Source: AC-9 sp051984395
GTDB lineage: Bacteria; Actinomycetota; Acidimicrobiia; Acidimicrobiales; AC-9
DNA: 14,950 nucleotides
Assembly (NCBI GenBank): GCA_051984395.1
Contig: JBPYEZ010000106.1
Coordinates: 1 to 14,950 of the forward strand
Direction of reading: 5' to 3'
The notes beneath the pieces are model-generated. The model ran no database searches, was not told the origin of the DNA, and saw nothing but the letters and a program-made list of their open reading frames with translations. This document shows, piece by piece, positions 1 through 7,307 of this stretch. The position numbers were made by a program, and so were the translations under genes. Numbering within the stretch: position 1 is the stretch's first letter; every line of letters begins with the position of its first letter.

Positions 1-1257
1 CCGGCGGAGCAGCGTCGGGCGGTGGGCCGACTGCTGCTGGTGGTGGGGGCGGGCGTGGCGGCTGCGATCGTGACGGGCACCACGGGCACCCTCGTCGTGG
101 TGCTCGCCATCGTGATCATGATCATGCTCCACGAGCTCGGCCATTTCGCCACGGCCAAGTGGGGCCACATGAAGGTGACCGAGTACTTCCTCGGGTTCGG
201 GCCTCGCCTGTGGTCGGTCCACCGGGGCGAGACGGAGTACGGGGTCAAGGCCATCCCCGCCGGTGGCTACGTGAAGATCATCGGGATGAGCAACCTGGAC
301 GAGGTCGACCCGGCCGACGAGCCCAGGACCTACCGTCAGCAACCCTTCGGCCGACGGCTCTCGGTGGCGGTGGCGGGGTCGGCGGTCCACTTCATCCTGG
401 CCTTCCTCATCCTGTGGGTGCTCTTCTCGTTCGTGGGGGTACCCGACGGCAACCAGGTGGCGGTGGGCGGCTTCTCGACGATCGAAGGAACCGGAAGCCC
501 GGCCAAGCTGGCGGGTCTCCAGCCCGGCGACGTGTTCGTCTCCGTCGACGGCCGGGCCCTGTCATCGCCCGACCAGCTCGTGTCGTACATCCAGTCCCAC
601 GCCGGCCAGCCCGTGACCGTGGTGGTCAAGCGGCACGGTGACACCCAGACGGTCAGAGTGACGCCGATCGACGAGCGGACGGTCAAGGTGCGAGGACAGC
701 CGGCGCCGCCACCCTCGGCCACCCCGTACGGGATCATCGGGGTGCAGCTGACCTCGCCCATCCAGACCACCAACCCGATCGTGGCGGTGGGCCGGTCGAC
801 CACCGACCTCGGCCGGTTCTCCTGGGACACGCTCAAGGCCATCGGGAGCGTCTTCTCACCCCACGGCATCAGCAGCTACACCCATCAGGTGACCAGTCCC
901 ACCGGGAACCAGAGCCAACAGACGGCGTCCAACAGCCCGCGGCTGGAATCACCGATCGGGATCGTGCGGCTGGCGTCACAGGCCTCCCACGCCGGACTCC
1001 GTGACGTCCTGACCCTGCTCTTCAGCATCAACGTGTTCGTCGGCCTGTTCAACCTCTTCCCGATGCTGCCCCTGGACGGTGGCCACGTCGCCATCGCCGT
1101 GTACGAGCAGGCCCGCTCTCGAAGAGGCCGCCGGTACCACGTGGACGTGGCCAAGCTGCTTCCTGCGACCTACCTGGTGTTCCTCGTCCTCGTCGTGCTC
1201 GGCGTGACCGCGTTGTACATGGACGTCACCCATCCGCTCGCCAACCCCTTCCAGTGA
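1..1257 (+). CDS. rseP: RseP/RIP-type site-2 zinc metalloprotease (5' end probably outside window)
   Basis: Membrane-embedded M50 protease that cuts transmembrane substrates such as anti-sigma factors after a first cleavage at site 1. Numbering from the GTG at 22, the zinc motif HELGH is at residues 37-41 inside the helix at about 24-45, and a further hydrophobic stretch precedes it (about 4-20). A PDZ-like domain lies at about 145-215. The second metal-ligand motif NLFPMLPLDGG is at 344-354, followed by a last membrane helix (about 376-398). The short KVTEYFLGFGPR block after HELGH is typical of actinobacterial members. The frame stays open from 22 back to position 1 without a stop and the GTG has only a distant GGAG, so the true start may lie upstream; I therefore mark it partial. 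The stop is 7 bp before ispG, which suggests cotranscription. Upstream genes in related genomes are usually cdsA and dxr. Confidence 0.93.
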   Translation, partial: PAEQRRAVGRLLLVVGAGVAAAIVTGTTGTLVVVLAIVIMIMLHELGHFATAKWGHMKVTEYFLGFGPRLWSVHRGETEYGVKAIPAGGYVKIIGMSNLDEVDPADEPRTYRQQPFGRRLSVAVAGSAVHFILAFLILWVLFSFVGVPDGNQVAVGGFSTIEGTGSPAKLAGLQPGDVFVSVDGRALSSPDQLVSYIQSHAGQPVTVVVKRHGDTQTVRVTPIDERTVKVRGQPAPPPSATPYGIIGVQLTSPIQTTNPIVAVGRSTTDLGRFSWDTLKAIGSVFSPHGISSYTHQVTSPTGNQSQQTASNSPRLESPIGIVRLASQASHAGLRDVLTLLFSINVFVGLFNLFPMLPLDGGHVAIAVYEQARSRRGRRYHVDVAKLLPATYLVFLVLVVLGVTALYMDVTHPLANPFQ

Positions 1258-1264
1258 GGACCCG

Positions 1265-2509
1265 ATGACCCGACCCCCTGTCATCGCCGCGGCCCGCCGG
1301 CCCACCCGCAGGATCAACGTGGGCGATGTCGCCGTCGGGGGCGGGGCCCCTGTCAGCGTGCAGTCCATGACAATCACCAAGACGGCCGACGTGGACGGCA
1401 CGCTCTCGCAGATCTACGCCCTGGCCGGGGCCGGTGCCGACATCGTGCGTTGCACGTGCAACGAGGCGGAGGCGGCCGAGGGGTTGGCCCGCATCGTCCC
1501 CCGCTCGCCGGTGCCGATCGTCGCCGATGTCCACTTCCACTACGAGATGGCCCTTGCCGCGCTCGAGGCTGGCGTGCACTGCCTGCGGCTCAACCCGGGC
1601 AACCTCCGCAAGCCGGAGGAGATCAAGCTGGTCGCCAACGAGGCCAAGGACCGCGGCGTGTCGATCCGCATCGGAGTGAACGCCGGGTCGCTGCACCCGC
1701 AGCTCTACAAGAAGCACGGAGGAGCGACGCCCGAAGCGCTGGTCGAGTCCGCCCTCATGGAGCTGGCCTACTTCGACGAGGTCGACTTCCACGACGTGAA
1801 GATCTCCGTCAAGGCGTCGAACGTCCCCCTCATGATCGAGGCCTACCGACAGCTGGCCGACACGGTCGACCATCCCCTGCACCTGGGCGTGACCGAGGCG
1901 GGACCCCCGCCAGCTGGCCTGCTGAAGGCCACGGCCGGCATCGCCACGCTCCTCGCCGAGGGGATCGGCGACACCATCCGGTACTCGCTCACCGCCGATC
2001 CCGTCGAGGAGGCTCGAGCGGGACGCCAGCTGCTGGAGGCGCTCGGGCTCAGGGAGCGTACGGGGCTGGACCTGATCGCCTGCCCGTCGTGCGGGCGGGC
2101 AGAGATCGACGTGATCGGCGTGGCCAAGACGGCCCAGGACGCCCTGGCGGATCGCAACCTGCCGATCCAGGTCGCGGTCATGGGCTGCGTGGTCAACGGG
2201 CCTGGCGAGGCAAAGGAGGCCGATCTCGGTATCGCCGCCGGGCGCAGACGGGGCCATTTGTTCATCAAGGGCAAGATCGTGCGCGTCGTGCCCGAGGACG
2301 AGATGGTCGAGGCGCTCGTCGCCGAGGCCGAGCGGCTGGTGGCCGAGGGGATCGACGCGCGCCTCGCGGCGGCCGACGCCGGTGCCGAGGCGGCGGCCGA
2401 AGCCGACCGTCGCGCCCTCCTCGACGACCGGGGCGATGACGTCAACCAGAGCGAGACCAAGGTGGACCTCATCCGCAGACAGCTCGCGCACGAAGAGGAC
2501 GCGCACTAG
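1265..2509 (+). CDS. ispG: 4-hydroxy-3-methylbut-2-en-1-yl diphosphate synthase (IspG/GcpE)
   Basis: Penultimate enzyme of the MEP isoprenoid pathway. This cytoplasmic [4Fe-4S] enzyme converts MEcPP to HMBPP by reductive ring opening. The 414-residue product has the N-terminal TIM-barrel signature VGGGAPVSVQSMT (24-36) and the three cluster cysteines C273, C276 (CPSCGR) and C308 (GCVVNGPGE) with E315. These line up with the E. coli ligands at a constant offset of about three. The ATG follows a GAGGA in the rseP end (positions 1256-1260, overlapping the rseP stop). The gene lies directly behind rseP and ends 9 bp before the acetyltransferase. An odd point is a C-terminal tail from about residue 366, first Ala/Glu-rich and then charged, that goes beyond the conserved fold and contains no recognisable domain. 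Confidence 0.97.
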   Translation: MTRPPVIAAARRPTRRINVGDVAVGGGAPVSVQSMTITKTADVDGTLSQIYALAGAGADIVRCTCNEAEAAEGLARIVPRSPVPIVADVHFHYEMALAALEAGVHCLRLNPGNLRKPEEIKLVANEAKDRGVSIRIGVNAGSLHPQLYKKHGGATPEALVESALMELAYFDEVDFHDVKISVKASNVPLMIEAYRQLADTVDHPLHLGVTEAGPPPAGLLKATAGIATLLAEGIGDTIRYSLTADPVEEARAGRQLLEALGLRERTGLDLIACPSCGRAEIDVIGVAKTAQDALADRNLPIQVAVMGCVVNGPGEAKEADLGIAAGRRRGHLFIKGKIVRVVPEDEMVEALVAEAERLVAEGIDARLAAADAGAEAAAEADRRALLDDRGDDVNQSETKVDLIRRQLAHEEDAH

Positions 2510-2518
2510 ACAGGGCCC

Positions 2519-3745
2519 GTGGACGTCGAGCTGCGGCCCGTCACCGAGGAGGAGGTCCCCAGGTTCCTCCGGTGCTCGGAGGGGGCGTTCGGCATCCAGC
2601 TGGACGACGAGGCGGTCCAGGTCGAGCGGGCGGCGGTCGAGGTCGACCGGAGCCTGGCCGTGCTCGACGGGGACGAGATCGTCGCCACCGCCGGCGCCCT
2701 CAGCTTCGAGCTGACCCTGCCGGGCCTCACCACCGCTCGCGCCGCGGGCGTCTCCTACGTCGGCGTCCAACCGACACACCGCCGACTCGGGCTCCTGCGG
2801 GCGATGATGCGGCGCCAGCTCGACGACGTGCGCGATCGGGGCGAGGCCCTGGCCGTGCTCACGGCCAGCGAGGGCGGCATCTACGGTCGCTTCGGCTACG
2901 GGCCGGCCACGTTGGTGGTCGCCTACGAGATCGACCGGCCGACCGGCCTGGCTCGACGGCCGGAGGGCACCATCCAACTGGTCTCGAGCGAGGTGGCCGC
3001 CGGCGCCTTCCCGGCCGTGCACGATCACGCCCGAAGTCGACAGCCCGGCGAGGTCTCCCGAGGGCGGCCGTGGTGGGACAGCTTCTTCGCCGACCACGAG
3101 GGCCGTCGCAGCGGTGCGGGACCGCTGTTCCACGCCGTCCGTGCGGGCCCCGAGGGTGAGATCGACGGCTATGTGTCGTACCGGTTCGACCGCCGGGGCG
3201 AGGGCGCAGCGATCGATCAGGCCACGGTCCGGGTCGAGGAGCTGTGCGCCACGAGCGGGGCGGCCTACTCCGACCTGTGGGCGTTCGTATGCGACATCGA
3301 CCTGACCCGCGGCGCCCACGTCCGCGGCCGCCCTCTCGACGAGCCCCTGCGCTGGATGCTTCGGGACCCCCGCCGTCTCCGCCTCGGCTGGATGCAGGAC
3401 CACCTGTGGGTTCGCCTGGTCGACCTGCCGGCGGCGCTCGAAGGTCGGCGCTATCCCGTGGAGGGCTCGCTCGTCCTCGAGGTCGACGATGCCTTCTGCC
3501 CCTGGAACGACGGGACCTGGCGCCTGGAGGGCGGCCCTGCGGGAGCCGAGGCCCGCGCCGCCGCCGGTCGGGACGCGGACCTCGCGGTCGGGGCAGGCGA
3601 GCTGGGCTCCACGCTGCTCGGCGGGGTGACGTTCTCGGAGCTGGCGCGGGCGGGCCGGGTCGTCGAGCGGGTGCCCGGGGCCGCGGCGCGCGCAGACGCC
3701 ATGTTCGCGTGCGACCCCCCGCCCTTCTGTGCCACCGAGTTCTGA
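2519..3745 (+). CDS. Eis-like GNAT-family N-acetyltransferase
   Basis: Cytoplasmic acetyl-CoA-dependent acetyltransferase of the Eis type: a GNAT domain, a second GNAT-like domain and a C-terminal sterol-carrier-like domain in 408 residues, close to the roughly 400 of Eis. The acetyl-CoA binding loop VQPTHRRLGLLRAMM is at 83-97. The family block ASEGGIYGRFGYGPA is at 116-130 and includes Y127, which probably matches the general-acid tyrosine of mycobacterial Eis. The chain ends in phenylalanine (FCATEF), as Eis does; there the C-terminal carboxylate is the general base. Eis acetylates aminoglycosides and other amines, but the substrate here is unknown and the position between ispG and proS does not reveal it. 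The start is GTG, 9 bp after the ispG stop, with no clear ribosome site, so translational coupling is likely. It is convergent with proS, with only 18 bp between the stops. Confidence 0.88.
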   Translation: MDVELRPVTEEEVPRFLRCSEGAFGIQLDDEAVQVERAAVEVDRSLAVLDGDEIVATAGALSFELTLPGLTTARAAGVSYVGVQPTHRRLGLLRAMMRRQLDDVRDRGEALAVLTASEGGIYGRFGYGPATLVVAYEIDRPTGLARRPEGTIQLVSSEVAAGAFPAVHDHARSRQPGEVSRGRPWWDSFFADHEGRRSGAGPLFHAVRAGPEGEIDGYVSYRFDRRGEGAAIDQATVRVEELCATSGAAYSDLWAFVCDIDLTRGAHVRGRPLDEPLRWMLRDPRRLRLGWMQDHLWVRLVDLPAALEGRRYPVEGSLVLEVDDAFCPWNDGTWRLEGGPAGAEARAAAGRDADLAVGAGELGSTLLGGVTFSELARAGRVVERVPGAAARADAMFACDPPPFCATEF

Positions 3746-3763
3746 GCAGGGAGGACGGGGGAC

Positions 3764-5140
3764 TCAGTACGCGCGGCCGACGACCGCCACGTCGTCGGCT
3801 AGCAGGCAGCGGACCGACACGCCCGCCGCCGCCAGCTCGGCTTCGCCGTCCACCCCCACGTTGCGCCATGGCACACGGGCGAAGCCGACCTGAGCCGCCT
3901 CCCTGGCCTCGGCGACCGTCGAGACCTCTGCTGTCCGCTCCTCGCGACGGGCCTCGGCCTCGGCGAGCAGGGAGCGCTGGCCGGCATCGAGCGCCTCGCC
4001 CACCGACGCCACGGTCTGGTCGATCGCCACGGCGGTCCGATCACCGTTGTCCCGGCGGATGACGGACACCTTCCCCGCCGCCAGCTCCCGCGGTCCGACC
4101 TCGATGCGGACGGGCACGCCCTTCAGCTCCCAGTCCGTGACACGGCGCCCGTAGGAGGTGTCGGTCGCGGCGTCGAGCTCGACGCGATGTCCGCCGGCCG
4201 CCAGCTCGGCGGCCAGGGTCTCGGCCGCCGACCCCGCCCCGTCCTCGTCCCGGACCAGCACCACCACCGCCTGGATCGGAGCCAGGCGCGGCGGCAGGCG
4301 GAGGCCGTCGTCATCACCGTGGGCCATGACGAGGCCGCCGACCATGCGCGTCGAGACGCCCCACGACGTCTGCCAGCCGTAGGTCGACTCTCCGGTCCGC
4401 GACTGGAACTCGATGCCGAACGCGCGCGAGAAGTTCTGGCCGAGCTCGTGGCTGGTGCCCATCTGGAGCGCCTTGCCGTCGGCCATCATCGCCTCGCAGG
4501 TCCACGTCGTGGTGGCGCCGGCGAAGCGCTCGCGGTCGGTCTTGCGACCGGTCAGGACGGGGACGGCCAGGATCCCCACCATGACGTCGCGGTAGACCTC
4601 GTCCAGGATCTGCAGTGCGTAGCGGCGGGCGTCGTCCTCGGTCTCGTGGACGGTGTGGCCCTCCTGCCACAGGAACTCCGTCGTCCGCAGGAACAGCCGG
4701 GGTCGCAGCTCCCAGCGCACGACGTTGGCCCACTGGTTCACCAGGAGGGGGAGATCCCGATAGCTCTGGAGCCACTTGGCGAAGTACCCGGCGATGATCG
4801 TCTCGCTCGACGGGCGGATGACCGCCGGCTCCTCGAGCTCCTTGCCGCCCCCGTGGGTGACCACCGCAAGCTCGGGACTGAACCCCTCGACGTGCTCGGC
4901 CTCCCGGTGCACGAAGGACTCGGGGATGAGCAGGGGGAAGTAGACGTTGCGGGCACCGGCCGCCTTGATCCGGGTGTCGAGCTCCTGCTGCATCCGCTCC
5001 CAGATGGCGTAGCCGTAGGGCCGGATGACCATGGTCCCCCGGACCGGGCCGTTGTCCGCCAGCTCGGCCTTGGTGATGACGTCCTGGTACCAGCGGGGGA
5101 AGTCGTCCTCTTGGGGGGTGAGCACAGGGGCGCGGGCCAC
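3764..5140 (-). CDS. proS: Prolyl-tRNA synthetase, archaeal/eukaryotic type
   Basis: Charges tRNA-Pro with proline. This is the ProS type without the editing insertion of the bacterial type. Class II motifs are clear: RPSSE (109-113), motif 2 around RWELRPRLFLRTTEF (142-156), the binding loop TSHELGQNFSRAFGIEF (229-245), and motif 3 GLVMAHGDDDGLRLPPRLAP (269-288). The anticodon-binding domain follows (about 289-390), then a short C-terminal domain. That last domain keeps the terminal tyrosine typical of this type but has only one cysteine, so the zinc site is lost. The start is GTG at 5140; an in-frame TAG sits four codons upstream (5150-5152) and the bases between show no Shine-Dalgarno, so translation may be leaderless. 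It is transcribed against its neighbours, convergent with the acetyltransferase and divergent from rimP. Confidence 0.96.
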   Translation of the reverse strand: MARAPVLTPQEDDFPRWYQDVITKAELADNGPVRGTMVIRPYGYAIWERMQQELDTRIKAAGARNVYFPLLIPESFVHREAEHVEGFSPELAVVTHGGGKELEEPAVIRPSSETIIAGYFAKWLQSYRDLPLLVNQWANVVRWELRPRLFLRTTEFLWQEGHTVHETEDDARRYALQILDEVYRDVMVGILAVPVLTGRKTDRERFAGATTTWTCEAMMADGKALQMGTSHELGQNFSRAFGIEFQSRTGESTYGWQTSWGVSTRMVGGLVMAHGDDDGLRLPPRLAPIQAVVVLVRDEDGAGSAAETLAAELAAGGHRVELDAATDTSYGRRVTDWELKGVPVRIEVGPRELAAGKVSVIRRDNGDRTAVAIDQTVASVGEALDAGQRSLLAEAEARREERTAEVSTVAEAREAAQVGFARVPWRNVGVDGEAELAAAGVSVRCLLADDVAVVGRAY

Positions 5141-5238
5141 CAGGCGATGCTATTGGAGGTGACCGGACACCAGCGGTCAGTTTCCGGCCCATCGCCCGAA
5201 ATTGGACGCGAACCGCCAAACTCCGAATCGGGCGGCAT

Positions 5239-5247
5239 TGCTATACT
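5239..5247 (+). promoter_or_regulatory. Extended -10 promoter of the rimP-nusA-infB operon
   Basis: TGCTATACT is an extended -10 element (TGn followed by TATACT, 5242-5247). At the usual 17-bp spacing the -35 position reads AACTCC and is not consensus; TTGGAC at 5202-5207 is too far away. Transcription would begin near 5253-5255 and give a leader of about 145 nt. This is the only AT-rich promoter-like core in the intergenic region, so I take it as the main operon promoter. Confidence 0.65.
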
Positions 5248-5265
5248 AGTGCCGTAGCCGTTCAG

Positions 5266-5309
5266 TTCGAAGAGATTCGAAGAGAGCTGTTCAGCAGATG
5301 GCTGTTCAG
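5266..5309 (+). repeat. Two pairs of direct repeats in the rimP leader
   Basis: TTCGAAGAGA occurs twice back to back (5266-5275 and 5276-5285) without mismatch. It is followed by GCTGTTCAG twice (5286-5294 and 5301-5309), 15 bp apart start to start. GTTCAG also occurs at 5260-5265. They begin about 12 nt after the predicted start site, so they can act in DNA as operator half-sites or in the transcribed leader. No regulator family is recognised. Confidence 0.7.
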
Positions 5310-5327
5310 TCGGGATAGGTCGGGCAG

Positions 5328-5354
5328 AGAGGCGTGGGCGGTGCCCACGCCTCT
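5328..5354 (+). promoter_or_regulatory. Strong leader hairpin ahead of rimP, candidate attenuator
   Basis: AGAGGCGTGGGC (5328-5339) and GCCCACGCCTCT (5343-5354) form a perfect 12-bp stem with the 3-nt loop GGT. Only a poor T-run (TGCTTC) follows, so it is not a classic intrinsic terminator. It lies 31 nt before the rimP ribosome site. In B. subtilis the equivalent operon is reported to be controlled by a weak, NusA-dependent terminator in the leader. The position and the weak U-tract here fit such a mechanism, but that is inference. Confidence 0.6.
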
Positions 5355-5397
5355 TGCTTCACAAGGGCGGTCGTGACGAGGCGAGAGGAGGTGCGAG

Positions 5398-5943
5398 ATG
5401 GGTCAGGCGAGACGAGCTCACGAGCTGATCGAGTCGGTTCTGTCCACCTCGGGCCTCGAGCTCGTGGACGTCCAGGTCGGTGCGGGGCTCGTCCGCGTGA
5501 CCGTGGACCGACCCGGCGGTGTCGACCTTGACGCCCTGAGCGAGGTCAACCGCGACATCTCGGCCGCCCTCGACCGGGAGGATCCCATCTCCGGCGGGCG
5601 CTACACACTCGAGGTCACCAGCCCGGGCGTCGAACGGCCGCTGCGGACGCCCGAGCAGTTCGTACGCTTCATCGGGTCCGAGGTGAGCGTGAAGACGAGA
5701 CCTGGGACCGACGGGGAGCGACGCGTCACCGGCCGGCTGGCGCACGCTGACGGCTCGGGCGTGGTGATCACCGGCGCCGGCCTTCCCGACGACGGGCGTC
5801 GGCTCGCCTACGCGGACATCGAGCGGGCTCGGACCACCTTCGAGTGGGGGCCGACCGGTTCGGGCCCTGGCGGCCGCAGCGGTGCCCGTCGGGGTCCGCA
5901 TCGCCATTCGCCACCCTCGACCCAGAAGGCCACGACGTCATGA
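5398..5943 (+). CDS. rimP: Ribosome maturation factor RimP
   Basis: Assists early maturation of the 30S subunit. Residues 1 to about 85 form the N-terminal alpha/beta domain, with the typical GLELVDVQV strand and the helix DALSEVNRDISAALD. The conserved linker LEVTSPGVERPL (71-82) joins it to the SH3-like C-terminal domain (about 85-150). Residues 150-181 are a Gly/Arg/Pro/Ser-rich tail longer than in typical RimP of about 150 residues, probably disordered. The ATG follows a perfect AGGAGG (5386-5391) with 6-nt spacing. It is the first gene of the transcription/translation operon, and its TGA overlaps the nusA ATG (ATGA at 5940-5943), which implies translational coupling. Confidence 0.95.
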   Translation: MGQARRAHELIESVLSTSGLELVDVQVGAGLVRVTVDRPGGVDLDALSEVNRDISAALDREDPISGGRYTLEVTSPGVERPLRTPEQFVRFIGSEVSVKTRPGTDGERRVTGRLAHADGSGVVITGAGLPDDGRRLAYADIERARTTFEWGPTGSGPGGRSGARRGPHRHSPPSTQKATTS

Positions 5944-7307
5944 GCAAGAGCACCAGCAACTTCGAGTTCCTGGAGGCGCTCCAGCAGATCGCCCGGGACA
6001 AGGGAATCGGCGTCGAGACGTTGCTCGACGCCCTGGCCAACGCGCTCGTCTCGGCCTACAAGCGCATGCCCGACGCCGCCGAGGAGGCGGTGGTGACCAT
6101 CGACCCGCAGTCGGGTGAGATCCGGGTCTACGGCCAGGAGCTGGACGAGGACGGCAACGTCGTCCGGGAGTGGGACGACACCCCCGACGACTTCGGCCGT
6201 ATCGCGGCCCAGACGGCCAAGCAGGTGATCCTCCAGCGGATCCGGGAGGCGGAGCGCGACCTCAAGTACGAGGAGTACGCGGGCCGCGAGGGCGACATCG
6301 TCACCGGCATCATCCAGCAGAGCGACAACCGCTACACGCTCCTCGACCTCGGGAAGGTGGAGGCGCTGCTCCCTCAGGCCGAGCAGGTGCCCTACGAGCG
6401 CTACGACCACGGAGCGCGGCTCAAGGCGTACATCGTCGAGGTCCGCAAGACGACCAAGGGCCCCCAGATCGTGGTGAGCCGCACCCATCCCGGTCTCATC
6501 AAGCGGCTCTTCGAGCTGGAGGTGCCCGAGATCAGCAGCGGGGTCGTGGAGATCAAGGCGGCTGCCCGTGAGCCCGGTCACCGCACGAAGATCGCCGTGT
6601 GGTCGAACGACGCCAACGTGGATCCGGTCGGCGCCTGCGTCGGCGCACGGGGTGCCCGCGTGCGGATGGTGACCAACGAGCTGCGGGGCGAGAAGGTCGA
6701 CATCGTGCCCTTCTCCGAGGATCCGGCGGAGTTCGTGCTCCGAGCCCTCCAGCCGGCGAAGGTGAAGGAGGTTCGACTCGACGACGAGGCGGGGACGGCG
6801 ACGGTGATCGTCCACGACTTCCAGCTCTCCCTGGCCATCGGCAAGGAGGGGCAGAACGCCCGTCTGGCCGCCCGCCTGACCGGTTGGCGGGTCGACATCA
6901 AGAGCGAGACCCAGCTGGCCGAGGAGGAGGCCGGCTACGGCGGCGAGGAGTGGGCCGAGGGCGAGTGGGTGCAGAACGAGTCAGGAGACCTGGTCTGGCA
7001 GCCCGCCGAGGGCGGCGAGGCGGTCTCCGCCGAGGCCTGGTCCCTCGGTGAGTCGAGCGCCCCCCCTCCGGACACCGCGGACTCGACGGGCGACGGCGCT
7101 GGCGAGGAAGCACCCGCCGAGAAGCCTGCGGCGTCTGCCGGCTCCGGCGCGCCGGCCGAGCCGTCGGCGTCGACGGAGGCGACGGCGTCCAGGGAGCCGA
7201 CCCCTGACGATCCTGCCCCGTCCGGGGCAGCCCCGACGGGAGAGGAGGTCAAGGGGGACGAGGTGGCCGCCGACAAGGCGGCCGACGAAGAGGAGGCTCC
7301 CGCATAG
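5940..7307 (+). CDS. nusA: Transcription termination/antitermination factor NusA
   Basis: RNA polymerase-binding elongation factor that affects pausing, termination and antitermination. The 455-residue protein has the N-terminal polymerase-binding domain (1 to about 120, including KQVILQRIREAERD at 94-107), an S1 domain (about 120-195), KH1 with VGACVGARGARVRM (230-243) and KH2 with LAIGKEGQNARLAARLTGW (298-316). From about 322 the chain becomes an acidic, Ala/Pro/Ser-rich tail instead of the two acidic repeats of E. coli. The tail holds four tryptophans, three of them within residues 338-353. I chose the ATG at 5940 because homologous sequence (SNFEFLEAL) starts there and it overlaps the rimP stop; the frame is open further upstream but that part is not NusA-like. 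The TAG stop overlaps the ATA start of ylxR. Confidence 0.97.
   Translation: MSKSTSNFEFLEALQQIARDKGIGVETLLDALANALVSAYKRMPDAAEEAVVTIDPQSGEIRVYGQELDEDGNVVREWDDTPDDFGRIAAQTAKQVILQRIREAERDLKYEEYAGREGDIVTGIIQQSDNRYTLLDLGKVEALLPQAEQVPYERYDHGARLKAYIVEVRKTTKGPQIVVSRTHPGLIKRLFELEVPEISSGVVEIKAAAREPGHRTKIAVWSNDANVDPVGACVGARGARVRMVTNELRGEKVDIVPFSEDPAEFVLRALQPAKVKEVRLDDEAGTATVIVHDFQLSLAIGKEGQNARLAARLTGWRVDIKSETQLAEEEAGYGGEEWAEGEWVQNESGDLVWQPAEGGEAVSAEAWSLGESSAPPPDTADSTGDGAGEEAPAEKPAASAGSGAPAEPSASTEATASREPTPDDPAPSGAAPTGEEVKGDEVAADKAADEEEAPA
7291..7296 (+). promoter_or_regulatory. Ribosome binding site that decides the ylxR start
   Basis: AGGAGG lies in the last codons of nusA, 7 nt (7297-7303) before the ATA at 7304. 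It is a perfect anti-Shine-Dalgarno match at ideal spacing. In the ylxR frame no ATG, GTG, TTG or CTG occurs between the in-frame TGA at 7205 and the CVGCR motif, so this site points to ATA as the initiation codon. Confidence 0.7.

Larger units (their letters stand above)
5141..5397. other. Divergent proS/rimP intergenic region
   Basis: This 257-bp gap between divergent genes has no plausible ORF. On the plus strand it holds an extended -10 promoter, two pairs of direct repeats and a strong hairpin, all listed separately. Near proS there is a 6-bp inverted repeat, TGACCG (5160-5165) and CGGTCA (5174-5179), with an 8-nt loop; it could be a weak operator or a leader stem. For proS I see only weak promoter candidates on the minus strand, for example CAATAG next to the GTG, which would fit a leaderless transcript. 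Confidence 0.6.

Noticed and set aside
1226..3403. A 725-codon open frame on the minus strand opposite ispG and the acetyltransferase
   Set aside because: It mirrors the high third-position GC of the real genes, has no family motif, and both sense genes are secure.
5844..5939. Upstream extension of nusA by 32 codons to a GTG inside rimP
   Set aside because: The added residues do not look like NusA, and ATG 5940 overlaps the rimP stop in the common ATGA arrangement.
7208..7304. A programmed -1 frameshift producing a NusA-YlxR fusion
   Set aside because: The frame arrangement would allow it, but I see no slippery heptamer before the TAG, while a perfect ribosome site precedes the ATA.
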